A stretch of DNA of 64,000 nucleotides from Antedon mediterranea (GCF_964355755.1 NC_092679.1:5828001-5892000), one strand, 5' to 3'; positions 35,762 through 49,175 are shown, numbered from the stretch's first letter. The notes: a model not told the origin generated them from the letters alone. Program-made: numbers and translations.

Positions 35762-38700
35762 ATGGAGGTGTTAAAGTCTACATTAGTCTCTTATTTTACA
35801 ATATTATATGCTTTTGGTAAGTTTTTTTAAATAAAATTAATCAAGATGCAACATTTTACTTGTTATGTTTGTTGGTTTATAAGAATGCTTGTTGCCAAGA
35901 AACATTAGTTTGTAAAGATGAAGGCGATGGAGCTATTACAATTTCAGAGTCTAATGTTAATAATATCTCAACAGGTGATAAAGCTCCTTAATATTGATAA
36001 GACCATTATTTATTTTTTGTTTGTATTCAACATCATCTAAGAGCGACCATGGTGATCTAGGACAGGAATTAATAAAACAATACAAGTTTAAATAAAACTT
36101 CAAATCTACAACGAAAATATTTATCCAAAAAATTACCGATAAAAGGATTGTAAATAGAATTAAATTTGTATATAGAGACGACAGATAATCATAATTTTTA
36201 GTAATATAAACCCCTCCTGGCGGCGGATGAAATAAACTGAGAACAAAGAACTCTCAAAATTGCAATAAAATAAATCAATCAATAGGTTTTTGGATCTTGT
36301 ATCAATATCTCAATATGTATTACTTTTTGAAAATGAGAAGAAAAAGATTCAACATAATATGTTCTTTGTTTAATAGGCAATCAGTGCAATCTAAACCAGT
36401 TTCAGTGTGGACACGGCAAATGTATATCTGAAGGATACGTATGTGATAAGAAAAGTGATTGTCTTGATTATAGTGATGAAATCGGCTGCAGTAAGTATAG
36501 TATATTTAGTTGCACCACTTTAAATCCTGTTTGCCGAAATATAGTTTTCCGAAATAAAGTTTCCTAAAATCCAGTTTGCCGAAATATTGTTTCCCAAAAT
36601 TAAATCTAGTTTCTCAAAATCCAATTTTCAAAAATCCATTTTGACGAAATCTAATTTCCCAAAATCCAGTTTGCCGAAATCTAGTTTCCCCAAAGCAGTT
36701 TCTCAAAATCCAGTTTGCCGAATCCAGTTTTCCGAAATCCAGTTTTCCGAAATCCAGTTTCCCGATAATCCACGTTGCCGAATCCAGTTTTTCAAAATCC
36801 ATTTTCTCGAATCAAGTTTGCCCAATTCAGTTTTCCAAAATCCAGTTTGCCGAATGAATTTTCCCTAAAGCAGTTTCTCGAAATCCACGTTCCCGAAATC
36901 TAGTTTGCCGAATCCAGCTTGTCTACTACATTATATACCATTATTATGAACTGGTATTTTAGTCACTACGCGCTAAACTTAGTCTATTACTAATAACCAC
37001 CTTAAATTTCATTTCATTTTCATTTCATTTATTTATTTCACTTTACAAATATATAAATATAAAGTGGAGGAGCCTAAAAGAAAGCAAAGCTTGTGGTGAA
37101 TAGGCTCCTCAAAACAAAACAAATAAAATATAAATAATATAACACAATTAGAAACTCCAAAAAAACAACAATTAAACTAATATCTTTTCTCTAACACATA
37201 AGTTTAACATGTTTAAAACTTAAAAAAACAAGTAAAAAATAGATTATATAAATTATTTAAGAAATATCAAATATATCAATAATAAAAGAATTTACAAAGA
37301 ACCCTTCAACCAATAATAGTTTAAATTGACGTTTAAATAAAGCACAGTTATGAGATTTTTTAAGAGATAAAGGAAGAGAATTCCAGAGTTTAGGTCCAGT
37401 GTATACAAGGGTATAATTCATTTTAAGACTAGTTCGAGTAAATGGCAGGTGAGACTGATCTTTTTGTCTTGTTTGGTGAGTGTGGTATTGTTTATTTTGA
37501 GTGAATTTACTGGATATTATAGGTGGTAAGTGTCCGGCGGTTAATTGAAACATGATGACACCAACATTAAATCTATAAAGATCCTCAATTTTTAATATTT
37601 TATTTTTTTGAAAGAGATCTTGGGTGTGAGCACGAAAAGTTACCCCTGAGATAATTCTGACAGCTCGTTTCTGGATTAATAAAATTTTAGTAATAATTGA
37701 TTTTGAAGTACTATGATAACAATGAGAACTTTTATACTCATACATATTCATACTCATACATATTCGTACTCATACATATTCGTACTCATACATATTCGTA
37801 CTCATACATATTCGTACTCATACATATTCATACTCATACATATTCATACTCATACATATTCATACTCATACATATTCATACTCATACATATTCGTACTCA
37901 TACATATTCGTACTCATACATATTCGTACTCATACATATTCGTACTCATACATATTCGTACTCATACATATTCGTACTCATACATATTCATACTCATACA
38001 TATTCATACTCATACATATTCATACTCATACATATTCATACTCATACATATTCATACTCATACATATTCGTACTCATACATATTCGTACTCATACATATT
38101 CGTACTCATACATATTCGTACTCATACATATTCGTACTCATACATATTCGTACTCATACATATTCATACTCATACATATTCATACTCATACATATTCATA
38201 CTCATACATATTCATACTCATACATATTCATACTCATACATATTCATACTCATACATATTCGTACTCATACATATTCGTACTCATACATATTCGTACTCA
38301 TACATATTCATACTCATACATATTCATACTCATACATATTCGTACTCATACATATTCGTACTCATACATATTCGTACTCATACATATTCATACTCATACA
38401 TATTCGTACTCATACATATTCATACTCATACATATTCATACTCATACATATTCATACTCATACATATTCATACTCATACATATTCATACTCATACATATT
38501 CATACTCATACATATTCATACTCATACATATTCATACTCATACATATTCATACTCATACATATTCATACTCATACATATTCATACTCATACATATTCATA
38601 CTCATACATATTCATACTCATACATATTCATACTCATACATATTCATACTCATACATATTCATACTCATACATATTCATACTCATACATATTCATACTCA

Positions 38701-41700
38701 TACATATTCGTACTTTCAAAATATAAACTTCATACCATGCCCATAATATTTCACATTTTAAATTCGAATAATTATCATATTACATCCAGCAAACTTTGTT
38801 TTATTAGCGTACATTTCTAGAAATGTATTGCTATTCCAAACCTGGATTCGGGAAGTCAGGGTTTGACAAACTTGAGTTTGACCGGTTGGTACCGGGATTG
38901 AGGTAAACACGAATAATGAAATATAAAGGTAAAGGTGAGTCTCGTGTTCTCTGAACGTAGGGAAATGAGCTGTTAGGAGCTCATTGTACTAAGCCTCTGC
39001 ATTATGTGGGGTGGCCAGTTCCTTTCCACGCCGCCTTTTTCTCCCTATATAGTATTTTCAACCAGGTACTCATTTACAGCTGAGTGGACTGGGAGTTGTC
39101 GAGAATTGAACCCAGTCAAGTGTCCTAACCACTCGGCTATCCAACGAAATATGTATATTCCGTTTTTACAGCTCAACACGTGTGCAACGATGAACAATTC
39201 AATTGCTCATTTGGAGGAGAATCCCTTGGTTGTATTCATAAGAACGCAGTTTGTGATGGTGGATTATCCAATTGTGTTTTGAGTTTAGATGAATCAAATT
39301 GCGGTAAATACTCATATTTTATATTTATAAATGTTTTAAATTATTTGTAATGATTCTCAATCAATCATTATTATAATATCACGTGTATTACAGATGAATG
39401 CATACTGACGGAAATGCCATGGATTCTGAAGTACATTGATAGATAATCAATACTCTTTCTCAAACGTTGATTAACGCACAATGAGCGACACTATCAAAAC
39501 AAAAAAAGCTGCAAGTTTGTCACACCGTCATGTTTGCACTCTTTGAAAGTTCTAACTAATCACAGTTTAGCACAGACACGTTGAATGTCATCGACTAATC
39601 AATTACGGTTAAAAATGTACCAAACGTTTTTCTCACCAATTATGTAGAATACAGGCTGAAATTAAATTTCTTATATATTGCGGTTGTTATTTTAAGTTTT
39701 ATTCGGGCAGAGACTTCTCTTTTTGCTGCACATTATTCTAGACAACAACGTTCTAAAACTTTCTTTAAAACAACGATTTACTTTTAAACTAAACATTTTT
39801 CTTACGTAGATGGTTATGAGTGCAGTGAATTGCAATTTCGATGTTCAAGTGGGCAATGTATTCCTGAAATGTTTTTATGTAATAAAAGAACTGAATGCAG
39901 AGACGGATCGGATGAGCTTAACTGTTGTACGTTTACTAAGCTTATGTTATATATTATTTATTTCAATATAATGTGTAACAGAATTATAAAAAGAAAATAA
40001 CAGAATTTGGTAATACGAACTTTATCTAAGGTGGTCATTGTACACATCCAGATTAATACACAGGGGTGGAAACAAAAAGTCTTGGCGAACTTTGTAAAGC
40101 TCTGTCTACAATATCAAACTAGTTTGACGAAAAAAATATCCCCAAATATGGTAGTGATTTGCTCAAATATGGTAGTGATATGAAATAGTGTCCATATATG
40201 GGCACATGACATTTTTTTCACATAAAGTTTGATAGTGCAGACAGATATTATATGGCCTGAAAGGTTTGGGTATATATAAAACACTATTGTAGTTAAATTT
40301 TTTTTATACGCAAACACCAAATGTGGTTGTACTGCAATTAGAAATGCCAACCAATCTTTACAATTCTAATATGTATAGATTACCACGAGTGCGATATATT
40401 TCATTTCATATATAGATTACCACGAGTGCAATTCCATTTCATCAGTATATAGATTAAACAGTGTCCGATACATTTCATTTCATCAGTATATATAGATTAC
40501 CACGAGTGCGATATATTTCATTTCATCAGTATATATAGGTTACCATGAGTGCGATATATTTTATTTCATAAGTATATAGATTACCACGAGTGCGATATAT
40601 TTCATTTCATCTTATATAGGTTACCATGAGTGCGATATATTTCATTTCAAATGTTTAAATGGATCATGTGTTGAAAATCTTGAAACTGTTCTATGTGTTA
40701 ACGACTCTGAGTGTATTGATATATCAGATGACATAGATTGTTGTAAGTTGTATTTTATTACCTGATACATTTACGCTTATTTCGAAAGGAGAAAATGTCA
40801 AAAGGGGAGCAGTCCTCTGCTCATTATTCTCCGTTTCGCCTTTTCTATTAATACTTAAAAATGTATTGTCCCTTGAAAAATAATTTTTTACAATTTTTTC
40901 TGTTTAATATGCCATTTTAATGTCACATAATAATTATCCACTTTGACCCCAAAATTTGATTTTAAAAAAAAGTATTTACCTGAAAAAACTGTAATTTAAT
41001 GCAACAAATTTTTGGAATATACAAGTCTGTAGATATCCTCATCTGGTTGGTCAGCCTCTTTCTTTGCCCTGTCAAACCCTCTCTTGACCATCTGTCTCAA
41101 TATTTTATGTCAACACGATTCCAGCTCTTTATTTCATTCTCATTTGGAAACCATGCTTGTGTACCATATAAGAACCTGGATCTTACGCAGGCCTCTAAAA
41201 TTTTCTTTCTTGTCTTCATATAGACATCATGATCTTTTAAAACTTCTTTTAATTCATGGAACTTTCCTACAGCACTTGATGTTCTATGGTCAGTGAAGCA
41301 GCCATCCTCTCTATTTGCGATTGTATGCCCCAAATAAACAAAGTCTCTTACATTGTCAATATCCACTCCATTTATGTTCACTAAGGAACTTTTCTCTGCT
41401 AGATGTTGTTCACCAAACACATGAGTCTTCGTATTTTTCAGGGGAACATTAAACCCGTATCTTTTGCAAGTATCACAAATAATGGTCAAGATTTGCTGTG
41501 ATTCTTTAACACATCAGAAATAAATACATGAACCCTGGGCCACGTTTTCTCAGCCAAAATCGATAAGTAACCGAAAAATTAACCAATTAAGTTTATATTG
41601 AAACGGGGTTTAAGCGATGTTTGTTTAAATCGACATTTAATTCTGAAAGAACTGTTGAGTTTCTCGACGTTTTGATCAATATGCTTTGATCCTCCTCAGG

Positions 41701-44700
41701 AGTGAGGACGATCCTGAGGACGATCAAAGCATATTGATCGAAACGTCGAGAAACTCAACATTTCTTTTCAGAACTAATAATATACGTGGTGATTTCGTCA
41801 TGAAAACCTTCAAACAATATATTAAATCGACATTAATATTTAATTGAAGGTGGAATGATAGGTCACCAATGCAAAGAATTACAATTTCGATGTGTAAATG
41901 GGCAGTGTGTCTCTGAGTTTTTATGTGATAACAACCCTAACTGCACTGATCAAGAAGACAAGATCGATTGTTGTAAGTTGACATATCTTTTCCTCAAGTT
42001 ATATTACCGACAATAATTCAGACTTTTTTCTTCTATTTTTTAATCAAATTTATCTATACTTTATAATTAAAGGTAAGATGACATCTATTAAGTGCAATGA
42101 ATTCCAATTTCGATGTTCAGATGGCCAATGTGTTGCTGAAATTCATGTGTGTGATAACGATCCTGACTGCAGTGACGGATCAGATGAGATGAATTGCTGT
42201 AAGTTGACATGTTATGTGATTTGGTTTTAACCATTTAAACATCAAATCATGGCAGCCATATTATACTTATAGTCTAGAAGCAAATGGGGGTTTCCATGCG
42301 TCCCTGAGGTATACTTTTTAATGTGGTTTATAATCCCAATATGTCTATGAAATTATATTTGTATGACCTCTGGTTCGCTCTAGAAATGCGAAAATATGTA
42401 ATTTTTTTAAAGCAACATGGACGACTAAATGGGTCAAAAACAACCCCATGGGATACGATTTGAAAATGTTAACAACCTGATCTGGTTACTAGACATACTT
42501 ATAAAACTTATAAAAAAACACATTCAAAGAATATACCACAGGGGTGCATGGGAACCCCCATTTCCTCATTTATTTATTTTTTCATTTATTCATTCAGCAT
42601 CCATTCAACAATACATTTAAAATACATGTTGTGTTGCGTATTTATTGCTTAAGCATAACAAGATTGGAATATTAAAATTTATTAAAACCAAAGTGAATGG
42701 ATACAAGGACGACCCATAAAATCGACATGTCAATTTATTTCCAATGGGGTCCCTCTACTATTATAACTTTAGTGGTTGAAAATCTTACTAACACGCAGAA
42801 AAGACGATTACTTTTTTTTTTATGCGTCTTCATAGACGACCTATTCATCATACTTCATATTTATTTCTAAAATGATAGCATTACTGCATCACATACGAAT
42901 ATATTCATTACAGATATCAAAAGCACAGAAAATTATATTTCAACCCAGCAAATAACGTCACTCACTAGTTTGGAACCAACACATTATAATATCGAAAGCA
43001 TAGGAAAAACTACTAAGTCAATCAAAGAAAACACTACAGGTTTTGCCAATGGCACAGTCACACATTTAGAAGCAACTATCGATAATCTGGACAGAATAGG
43101 CCCAACAACGACTGGACATGGAGTATTCTTTACTCCATTGACTAAATCGCCTAACCAGCAAATAACGCCAATCACTAGTTTGGAACAAACAAATTATAAT
43201 CTCGAAAGTATAGGAAAAACAACTGCTGGTTATGCCAATGACACAGTCACACATTTAGAGGCAACTACCGATAACCTGGAGAGAATAGGCCCAACAACGA
43301 CTGGACCTGGAGTATTCTTTACTCCATTGACTGAATTGCCTAAAAGAAACACAGTCGACAGCATAACCACAAATGAAAGTAAGATGTTTGTCTGATTTAA
43401 TACGTATTCCACATGTTTCTTGTGAATCGAACCAACCAATATTTCAAGGGGGTGGGGGGAGGGGGTGGAAAGTGTTCGTATAACAAAAATGGTTGATGAA
43501 CGGTTATAATATTAATTGAACCAATATTTCAAATAATTAGGTAATCTGCAAATAAATTATACGTAAAAAATATATACAATTATAGTAAATCATCAAAACG
43601 TCATCCTTAACAAATCAAATGGCGTCACCAACTACTACCCAGCAAGTGTAATGTTCATCTTAAATGTTATCTAAGTGTAAATGCTTATTACGATTCATTC
43701 TTATGAATGTTAGATATTTTATCATTTTATAATTACTAAGTTCTTCTGTTTTTAGTTGAATATGAAGCTGAAACACCAGATTTCACTTCTATTGTTGTTG
43801 CCTCTAAAACGACCAGTGTCACGTTTTCGATCACTGCTCCACGTCATGGCACACAAGGTGGGTACGAACTCCGGTTTCTACTTTTTCTACCTCTACCTTT
43901 TTGTTTCACTTTCTTTTGCTTTTTTTCACTCCGTCAATTTGCTCTCTGAATTTTCCTTTAAGGTCTTTTCATTCATGATATGGAACAAGAGTATATAAAG
44001 TTTATTTTATGTTTACATTTTTGTTTGTTTTGGTTGTATTTACTATTACCTACTTTCGTAGAGGGACCATACAGACTTGTTGCAAAATTGATCGATGTAG
44101 AAGAAATTAAGGAATGGCAAACTATGTAAGTGTTCAAATAACTTGATAAAGCACCGGGACTGCACATAGGCATCTAGGCCTACATATACAAGCACCGGGA
44201 CTGCACATAGGCATCTAGGCCTACATATACAAGCACCGGGACTGCACATAGGCATCTAGGCCTACATATACGGGTTGTGAAAGAAAGTCTTATTCATGAG
44301 CCATAGCCTATGGTTGGGCTTAGCAAGATTACTTGGTGGCGCTGCACTGTAGCGACACGGCCTTTCCAATTGAATTGAATTGATTGAATTGAATGTATTT
44401 GAACCAGGCCCGAATATGGTACTTGATTTGATGCCGAATTCCAAATCATATTTCAAAGTAGTAGTAGTACCAAGTACAATTTCATCTTTCCTACAAATCA
44501 AACAATACAGTATTACTAAATATTACATATTCAAAAAAATGGTGATTGTGCCGAGAACCGGTATACAACTGGACATTTGATAACTGCATTTGCTTTAGTA
44601 GTAGGCCTATATATCGTTATTTTCAGAGAAGGAGAATTTCTACCAAGAGCCTCGGCTGCTGTGGACATCAATATTTACGACAAAGAGAACAAGACAATAA

Positions 44701-47700
44701 GTACTGAATGTGAGATTCTGTTTACCAATATTACGGTACGTTTTTAACCAGTTGGTTATTATACAAATGATTAATGTTTTGTATTCGTGTATGGTACAAA
44801 TAATGACATGAGGTGAATGATGAAATGTTATATATAAGGTTATCAACGAGGCTCAGTTGGTTATATATCAACTCGACTGTCGCCTCGTTGATATATAACC
44901 TTTCATCATTCACCAAATGCCATTATTTGTACCATTACACGAATATAAAACATTCATTATTTATTTTTTTTTTTTTTTGTCTTATGTAGGATCGACCCAC
45001 TTTTATTTCTTCATCAATAAAATGTTCGTTTACAATGCATTGCACATGAGTAATGTAATGATACAATACAATTGATATAAAATAACTTTCAGTACATCTG
45101 ATATCTCACTCCTACCATTGCATTTTATATATGATTATTATTTTATATAACATCTAAATAGATTCCTGTCATTTGAATCAAATAAAATGTAGGCCTAGCC
45201 AAGGCCTACATTTTGATTCACATTGATTAAACAGTAACATTTGATTTTTAATAATTATATTAAATATTATTATTTACATGGATTTTATAAATGCACCTAT
45301 TGTTAGTGTTAATTATGTCAACAAACAACCAAACAATCCTAGGCCTAGCAAGGCTAAAACCTTAAACCCCATCATTTCTGGTAAAATAGAAATTTTGACG
45401 GCAATCTTGAAAACACTTTCACATTAATCAAATAATTTTTTGTCTAATTATTAAGGAAGGAACTACAAATAATGTAACGGGTGTCCCAGTATGCCATTTT
45501 ACCGAGGATTATGGTCCAAATCAGAAGACGACGTAAGTTTCTATTATTTGCATATTTTAATGTCAGCAAATTGATTGTGTTTTACCACCAATATTTTCGG
45601 AAATAAAATAACATCAATAAATTAATTTTATTCATTTAGGTTATGGTCAACAAAAGGGTGTTTGACTTTATATCAGAACGATTACGTCATCAGTGATGTG
45701 ACGTGTAAATGCACTCATCTGACGTCATTTGTTGTTCTCGTGAAACCAAACCATGTAAGATTAAGTTATAATCCGTTACGAATTTTGTATAAATACACAA
45801 TTAATATTGTATTTTTTTTTATATTATTTTTATTTTTATTAAAGCACATCTATTCGTTTGTTTGGTTATTTAGACAAATGAGAAAAGAATGTTATCAGTG
45901 CTTACAAACATTGGAATTGGAATTTCCAGTTTGTTTCTTTTCCTAACACTTATTATAATAAGAATGGGGTAAGTTATTATGTAAGAAATGACACTAATTT
46001 AGAATACCGCGTAAACTACGGTAGTAATAATTAGCGCAACTAGCCAATTCTCAGTATATACTGTGTGTGTAGCTTAGCCCGGTTTTATAGACAAATTCTG
46101 CGACACGGCATCATGACTTCGATGATAAAGATAGCAGACAGAGGTAACAAGTATTAAACGTACATAATACTGTACACTTAAAACTGTATCTAAATGACTT
46201 GCGCTAGTCATTTAAGATGTATTTAGTTGAAGAATAAGGTGTCTTTTCTTTGTTATAGCCTATATCTGTAGTTCAATTTTTTATATTGCCTTGTGGTAAA
46301 ACTGTATGTGTAATTGGTACTGTGTGACTATCTTCCTCTATTATGGTTGTGAATCTTGGGTGTTATTGAGGCATGAAAGAAATCAACTCATTTGCTACAT
46401 CTTGCTACAGGATACTTGGCATTAAACCAAGTGACCGTGTCTCGAACACCATTGTATATTCCATGACAAACTTTGACCAACCCCTTCTCAACTGTGTAAG
46501 GAACGCCAGCTGAGATTCCTTGGGCACATTCTCAGTCTGAAGAGGAAGAGCCTGCAAGAACATACGCTCTCCACATACCAACTTATGGCAAAAGGCCTGG
46601 ACATCCTCGAACATCTTATTCAGCTTATGTTTAACGTGTTATAGGGTACGATGAAGGCATGATACAAGCTGAACAAATAGCCTCACTTGCCCAAGATTGA
46701 AGTGCTTGGAAAAGTGTAGTAATTGCCTGCTCCACAGCCAAAGGGTAGATAGATAGATAGATAGAATTGGTAATATAGCAAAACAACATTACATTTATAC
46801 TATCTTACAGGGAATTAAGGACATCTGACAGGTATAGAGTATTACAACATCTTGTGATCGCTTTACTTTTGGCAAATTTTTTTTTTTATTTCTTGAACCT
46901 AAAGGTAAGTTCTATTTATATATGTTTTTTTTATTTGTTTTCTAAGCAGTTTAATTTCATTATAAAAGTTCGTTGTGGGAGCTCATCATTGACTCTTTTT
47001 TTATTTTAAGAAAGTATAAAATCCATGTAGAACTCAAATGCGTAAATCTTCAAATAATGTGACAGTTTTTACGATATACGATAAAAGATGTTACCCTTTA
47101 TTATAGATTAAAAAGGTTGCGTGTGCTTTCCTTGCTGGAAGTCTTCACTACAGCTTGATGGTAGCGTTCTTTTGGATGTTGATTATGTCAACAGATATAT
47201 ACATAAAGATTAAACACTCATTTATGGATCATGAAAAACGATTTGTTTACTGTCGTTACATTGGTTGGATTGCACCCGGTATTGTTGTGTTGATTACTGC
47301 GTGCGCGACAAGAGAAAACTATGCGTCTGACGAGTAAGTATTTATTTTACACATTTAACGGGGATTGGGGAGGGAATAAGAACACTATATTTCAAAATTA
47401 AGTTAATTTTTTTTCTTTTTTTGTAGATGCTGGTTAAACACGGATTCTGGCGCAATATGGGTGTTCATTTCATGTGTCTGTATTACTATCTTGGTAAATA
47501 TTTTACAACATTGCTTGCAGCCAAAACTTAGAAAATGGTTAATCATTAGCACAAAAAACACGTAGCGCTGCGCAAAATGTTGCCATGTAATAAATGAAGG
47601 AGTGACTCAAACTCAAATTACTGATTTTTTTTGTAGATCGTTCTTATTCAGATGACTGTTGTCGGTTTTGTTATTTACAAAAAATCTCAACTACCAAATC

Positions 47701-49175
47701 AAAGTAGAAATGAATCAAACACACGCAAACGACTCGGGTAAATATTACACAGAATAGGAAGGGCAAGAGGGATGGGTTAGGCCTATATAGACGTGGAAGG
47801 ATCTAGACATGGGATTGGGTCTAGACGTGTATGTGTGACGGTCTTGACAAAGGGGCGAGTACAGATGAGGGATTTGGTCTAGACGTGAGATTAGGTCTAG
47901 ACGTGGGAATGGATCTAGACGTGGGATCGGATCTAGACGTGTGCGTGTGACAGTCTGGACAAATGGGCGAGTAAAGATAATGTATTTGGTATAGACGTGA
48001 GTTTGGGTCTAGACGAAGGATTGGATCTAGACGTGGCCGGGATTGGGTCTAGACATGTACGTGTGACGCCCTGGAAAAAGGGGCGAGTATACAGAGAAGG
48101 ATTGGGTTTAGACGAGGGATTGGATTTAGACGTGGGATTGGATCTAGACGTGGGATTTGGTATAGACGTGTACGTGTGACGGTATGGACAAAGGGGTGAG
48201 TACAGATGAAGTAGCCTATTTGGTCTAGACGTTCCTAGGCCCGTTATCCAGTACTAATCCAAAATGTCTCTATAAAAATATATTTTAAATACAGTACTGT
48301 AATATTATTTTTAAAATTGTCAGAACTATGTTACTCGGTTTACTATTGCTTACTCCAGTCGTTGGACTTACCTGGATTTTTGGGATTATTGTTATCTTTG
48401 ATGATTCAGAAATGATGCAATACATTTATGTTACAATGAATAGCATGCAGGGATTCTTCATATGGCTGTCACAGTGCTTCTTTAGCAATGAGGTGACCAA
48501 TTTTATTTGATTAATTTATCATTTAGAATGTAAACAAGAAAGTCAGATTGGCGGGAAAATGAATGTGTGTTATTTCGAACGTTTTCATTTCATTAAAAGT
48601 AGTTGCAACAATAAACCATGAATCTTACTATGAATAATTCTTGTAAAAATAATAAAATATCACGATATCAAAAAAAATCCGTCAATATTACATTACACTA
48701 ATTTAAAGGCCTATGTATATAATTTAATATACTTTTTTTATATATATTTTTTATTTAGGCCTATATGATTTAAACTTAGCTTTGGAATTTTGGTATATTA
48801 TATTTTAAGATGGTATAATCATTGCTTGTGAAACTGGGTGAGTGAGGAACACAGGCTTTAAGTCACACTGATTAGGTTCGCTTTTGTGTCCCATGCCAGC
48901 TCACTCAGTTGGTTCTATTGTTTTTTTTTTGTATGTCGTGTTCTTCATGTATTTTATATTTGGCAATAAAAGAATAAGAATAAAAAGGGGGACTACTTTC
49001 ACCCACGGCTAACCTTTCCAAACGTTGTTACTTTACACTGTAGGCAAGACGTGCAGTTAGAAAGAGTTTCAACAACAGAATAATAAATTCACATTTTTTA
49101 ACCAAGTTCTCCAACACCAGTACAAGTAAAAACTCGACGACCACTATCGAAATACAAGATATTGACGGGCGATAA
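35762..49175 (+). CDS. LDLa-mucin-GPS adhesion G-protein-coupled receptor (complete)
   Basis: Twenty-one exons sum to exactly 894 codons (893 aa), all phases consistent: 35762-35816, 35900-35974, 36377-36490, 39172-39303, 39810-39926, 40620-40742, 41850-41972, 42073-42198, 42914-43378, 43756-43857, 44062-44125, 44627-44735, 45456-45532, 45640-45754, 45874-45968, 46811-46904, 47107-47333, 47427-47493, 47637-47737, 48324-48492, 49044-49175. Order: signal peptide; six LDL-receptor class A modules, each on a symmetric phase 1-1 exon; Thr/Ser-rich stalk (about 290-443); short GAIN-like segment; GPS ([29 protein letters not shown]); seven TM helices of the secretin/adhesion type ([12 protein letters not shown] in TM3, [15 protein letters not shown] in TM6, [19 protein letters not shown] in TM7); tail [13 protein letters not shown]. 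It should be a surface receptor cleaved at HL/T. Exon 2 is the least certain. No orthologue is named. Confidence 0.85.
36530..36930. repeat. Short-period repeat of (ccgaaatccagttt)
   Basis: About 25 imperfect copies of a 13-16-bp word built on aaatccagtttgccg and aaatccagttttccg. A few copies of the same word occur at 24550-24600 in the paralogue's intron. Confidence 0.85.
37010..37757 (-). mobile_element. 5'-truncated LINE, reverse-transcriptase C-terminus
   Basis: The minus strand encodes about 150 codons ending at 37257: [32 protein letters not shown] and [16 protein letters not shown], typical of the C-terminal end of CR1/Jockey-like elements. The 3' tail is a run of atgaaatgaaat-type words near 37015-37040. 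The 5' truncation point abuts the 16-bp satellite. Confidence 0.8.
37735..38713. repeat. 16-bp satellite, about 61 copies
   Basis: Perfectly regular head-to-tail copies of tactcatacatattcR where almost the only variation is A or G at the last position. Because 16 is not a multiple of three and no frame has a stop, all three plus-strand frames are open for nearly 1 kb. I regard these frames as non-coding. It lies in an intron of the intact receptor gene. Confidence 0.97.
38935..39150 (-). mobile_element. tRNA-derived SINE
   Basis: On the minus strand the head at about 39150-39100 reads ggatagccgagtggttagga (A box) and gggttcaattctcgac (B box). It is followed by cagtccactcagctgtaaat and agtacctggtt, a body shared by SINEs in many marine animals. 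It ends a few bases before an LDLa exon of the intact receptor gene. Confidence 0.7.
40104..40255. mobile_element. MITE with tctgtctac ends, copy 2
   Basis: The ends gctctgtctacaatatcaaa and gtttgatagtgcagacaga are inverted repeats. The core has aaatatggtagtgat twice and tccatatatgggcacat. The family is shared with 2330-2440 and 58385-58495. Confidence 0.7.
40380..40619 (+). repeat. Array of duplicated splice acceptor plus exon start
   Basis: Five copies of atatagattaccacgagtg followed by cgatatatttcatttcatc precede the real LDLa exon at 40620, which begins with the same sequence. Each copy repeats the 3' splice site and the first 20 or so coding bases of the exon, then breaks off. Confidence 0.85.
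40857..41000. mobile_element. Rearranged copy of the TTAA MITE
   Basis: It shares ttaaaaatgtattgtccct and, in inverted order relative to 21791-22138, ttatccactttga and gtatttacctgaaaaaactg. The right end is missing. Confidence 0.6.
41017..41510 (-). mobile_element. RTE-like LINE fragment
   Basis: A minus-strand frame encodes the C-terminal part of a reverse transcriptase: [19 protein letters not shown], a KFHELKEVL segment and [17 protein letters not shown]. This 'FxYLGxxI ... LYGxxxW' spacing is typical of RTE-type elements. Both ends are truncated. Confidence 0.75.
41648..41772. repeat. Hairpin-forming inverted repeat
   Basis: Arms gttgagtttctcgacgtttt, atcaatatgctttgatc and their complements enclose a loop around cctcctcaggagtgaggac. 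It lies in an intron of the intact receptor gene, 80 bp before an LDLa exon. Confidence 0.75.
44148..44271. repeat. 41-bp tandem repeat, three copies
   Basis: Three identical copies of caccgggactgcacatagg plus catctaggcctacatata, shortly after an exon of the intact receptor gene. Confidence 0.9.
44766..44965. mobile_element. Foldback MITE next to an inverted 5'-flank fragment
   Basis: Arms of about 85 bp (ttttgtattcgtgtatggta, caaataatgacatgagg, atatataaggtta and complements) surround a short loop at gctcagttgg. Directly after it, 44985-45100 is the reverse complement of 33587-33712, the sequence just upstream of the decayed TIR copy. Confidence 0.8.
46325..46740 (+). mobile_element. Degenerate LINE C-terminal fragment
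   Basis: Plus-strand frames with several stops and shifts read [34 protein letters not shown] and, at the end, a Trp-Lys-Ser and CSTAKG segment. This matches the C-terminal end of RTE/CR1-like reverse transcriptases that precede a short tail, here (gata)n at 46748. Confidence 0.65.
47775..48240. repeat. Minisatellite of tctagacgtgggattgg
   Basis: About 20 imperfect copies of a 17-18-bp word, with two longer blocks (gtacgtgtgacggtctgg, acaaaggggcgagtacaga) repeated three to four times. It lies in the intron before the TM6-TM7 exon of the intact receptor. Confidence 0.85.

Noticed and set aside
37697-38746. 340-350-codon Tyr/Ser/His-rich proteins
   Set aside because: They are readings of the 16-bp satellite in different frames, all equally open.
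39390-39420. Additional LDLa exon start after a ttacag acceptor (gatgaatgcatac)
   Set aside because: The frame stops at once (ctga) and no cysteine pattern follows.
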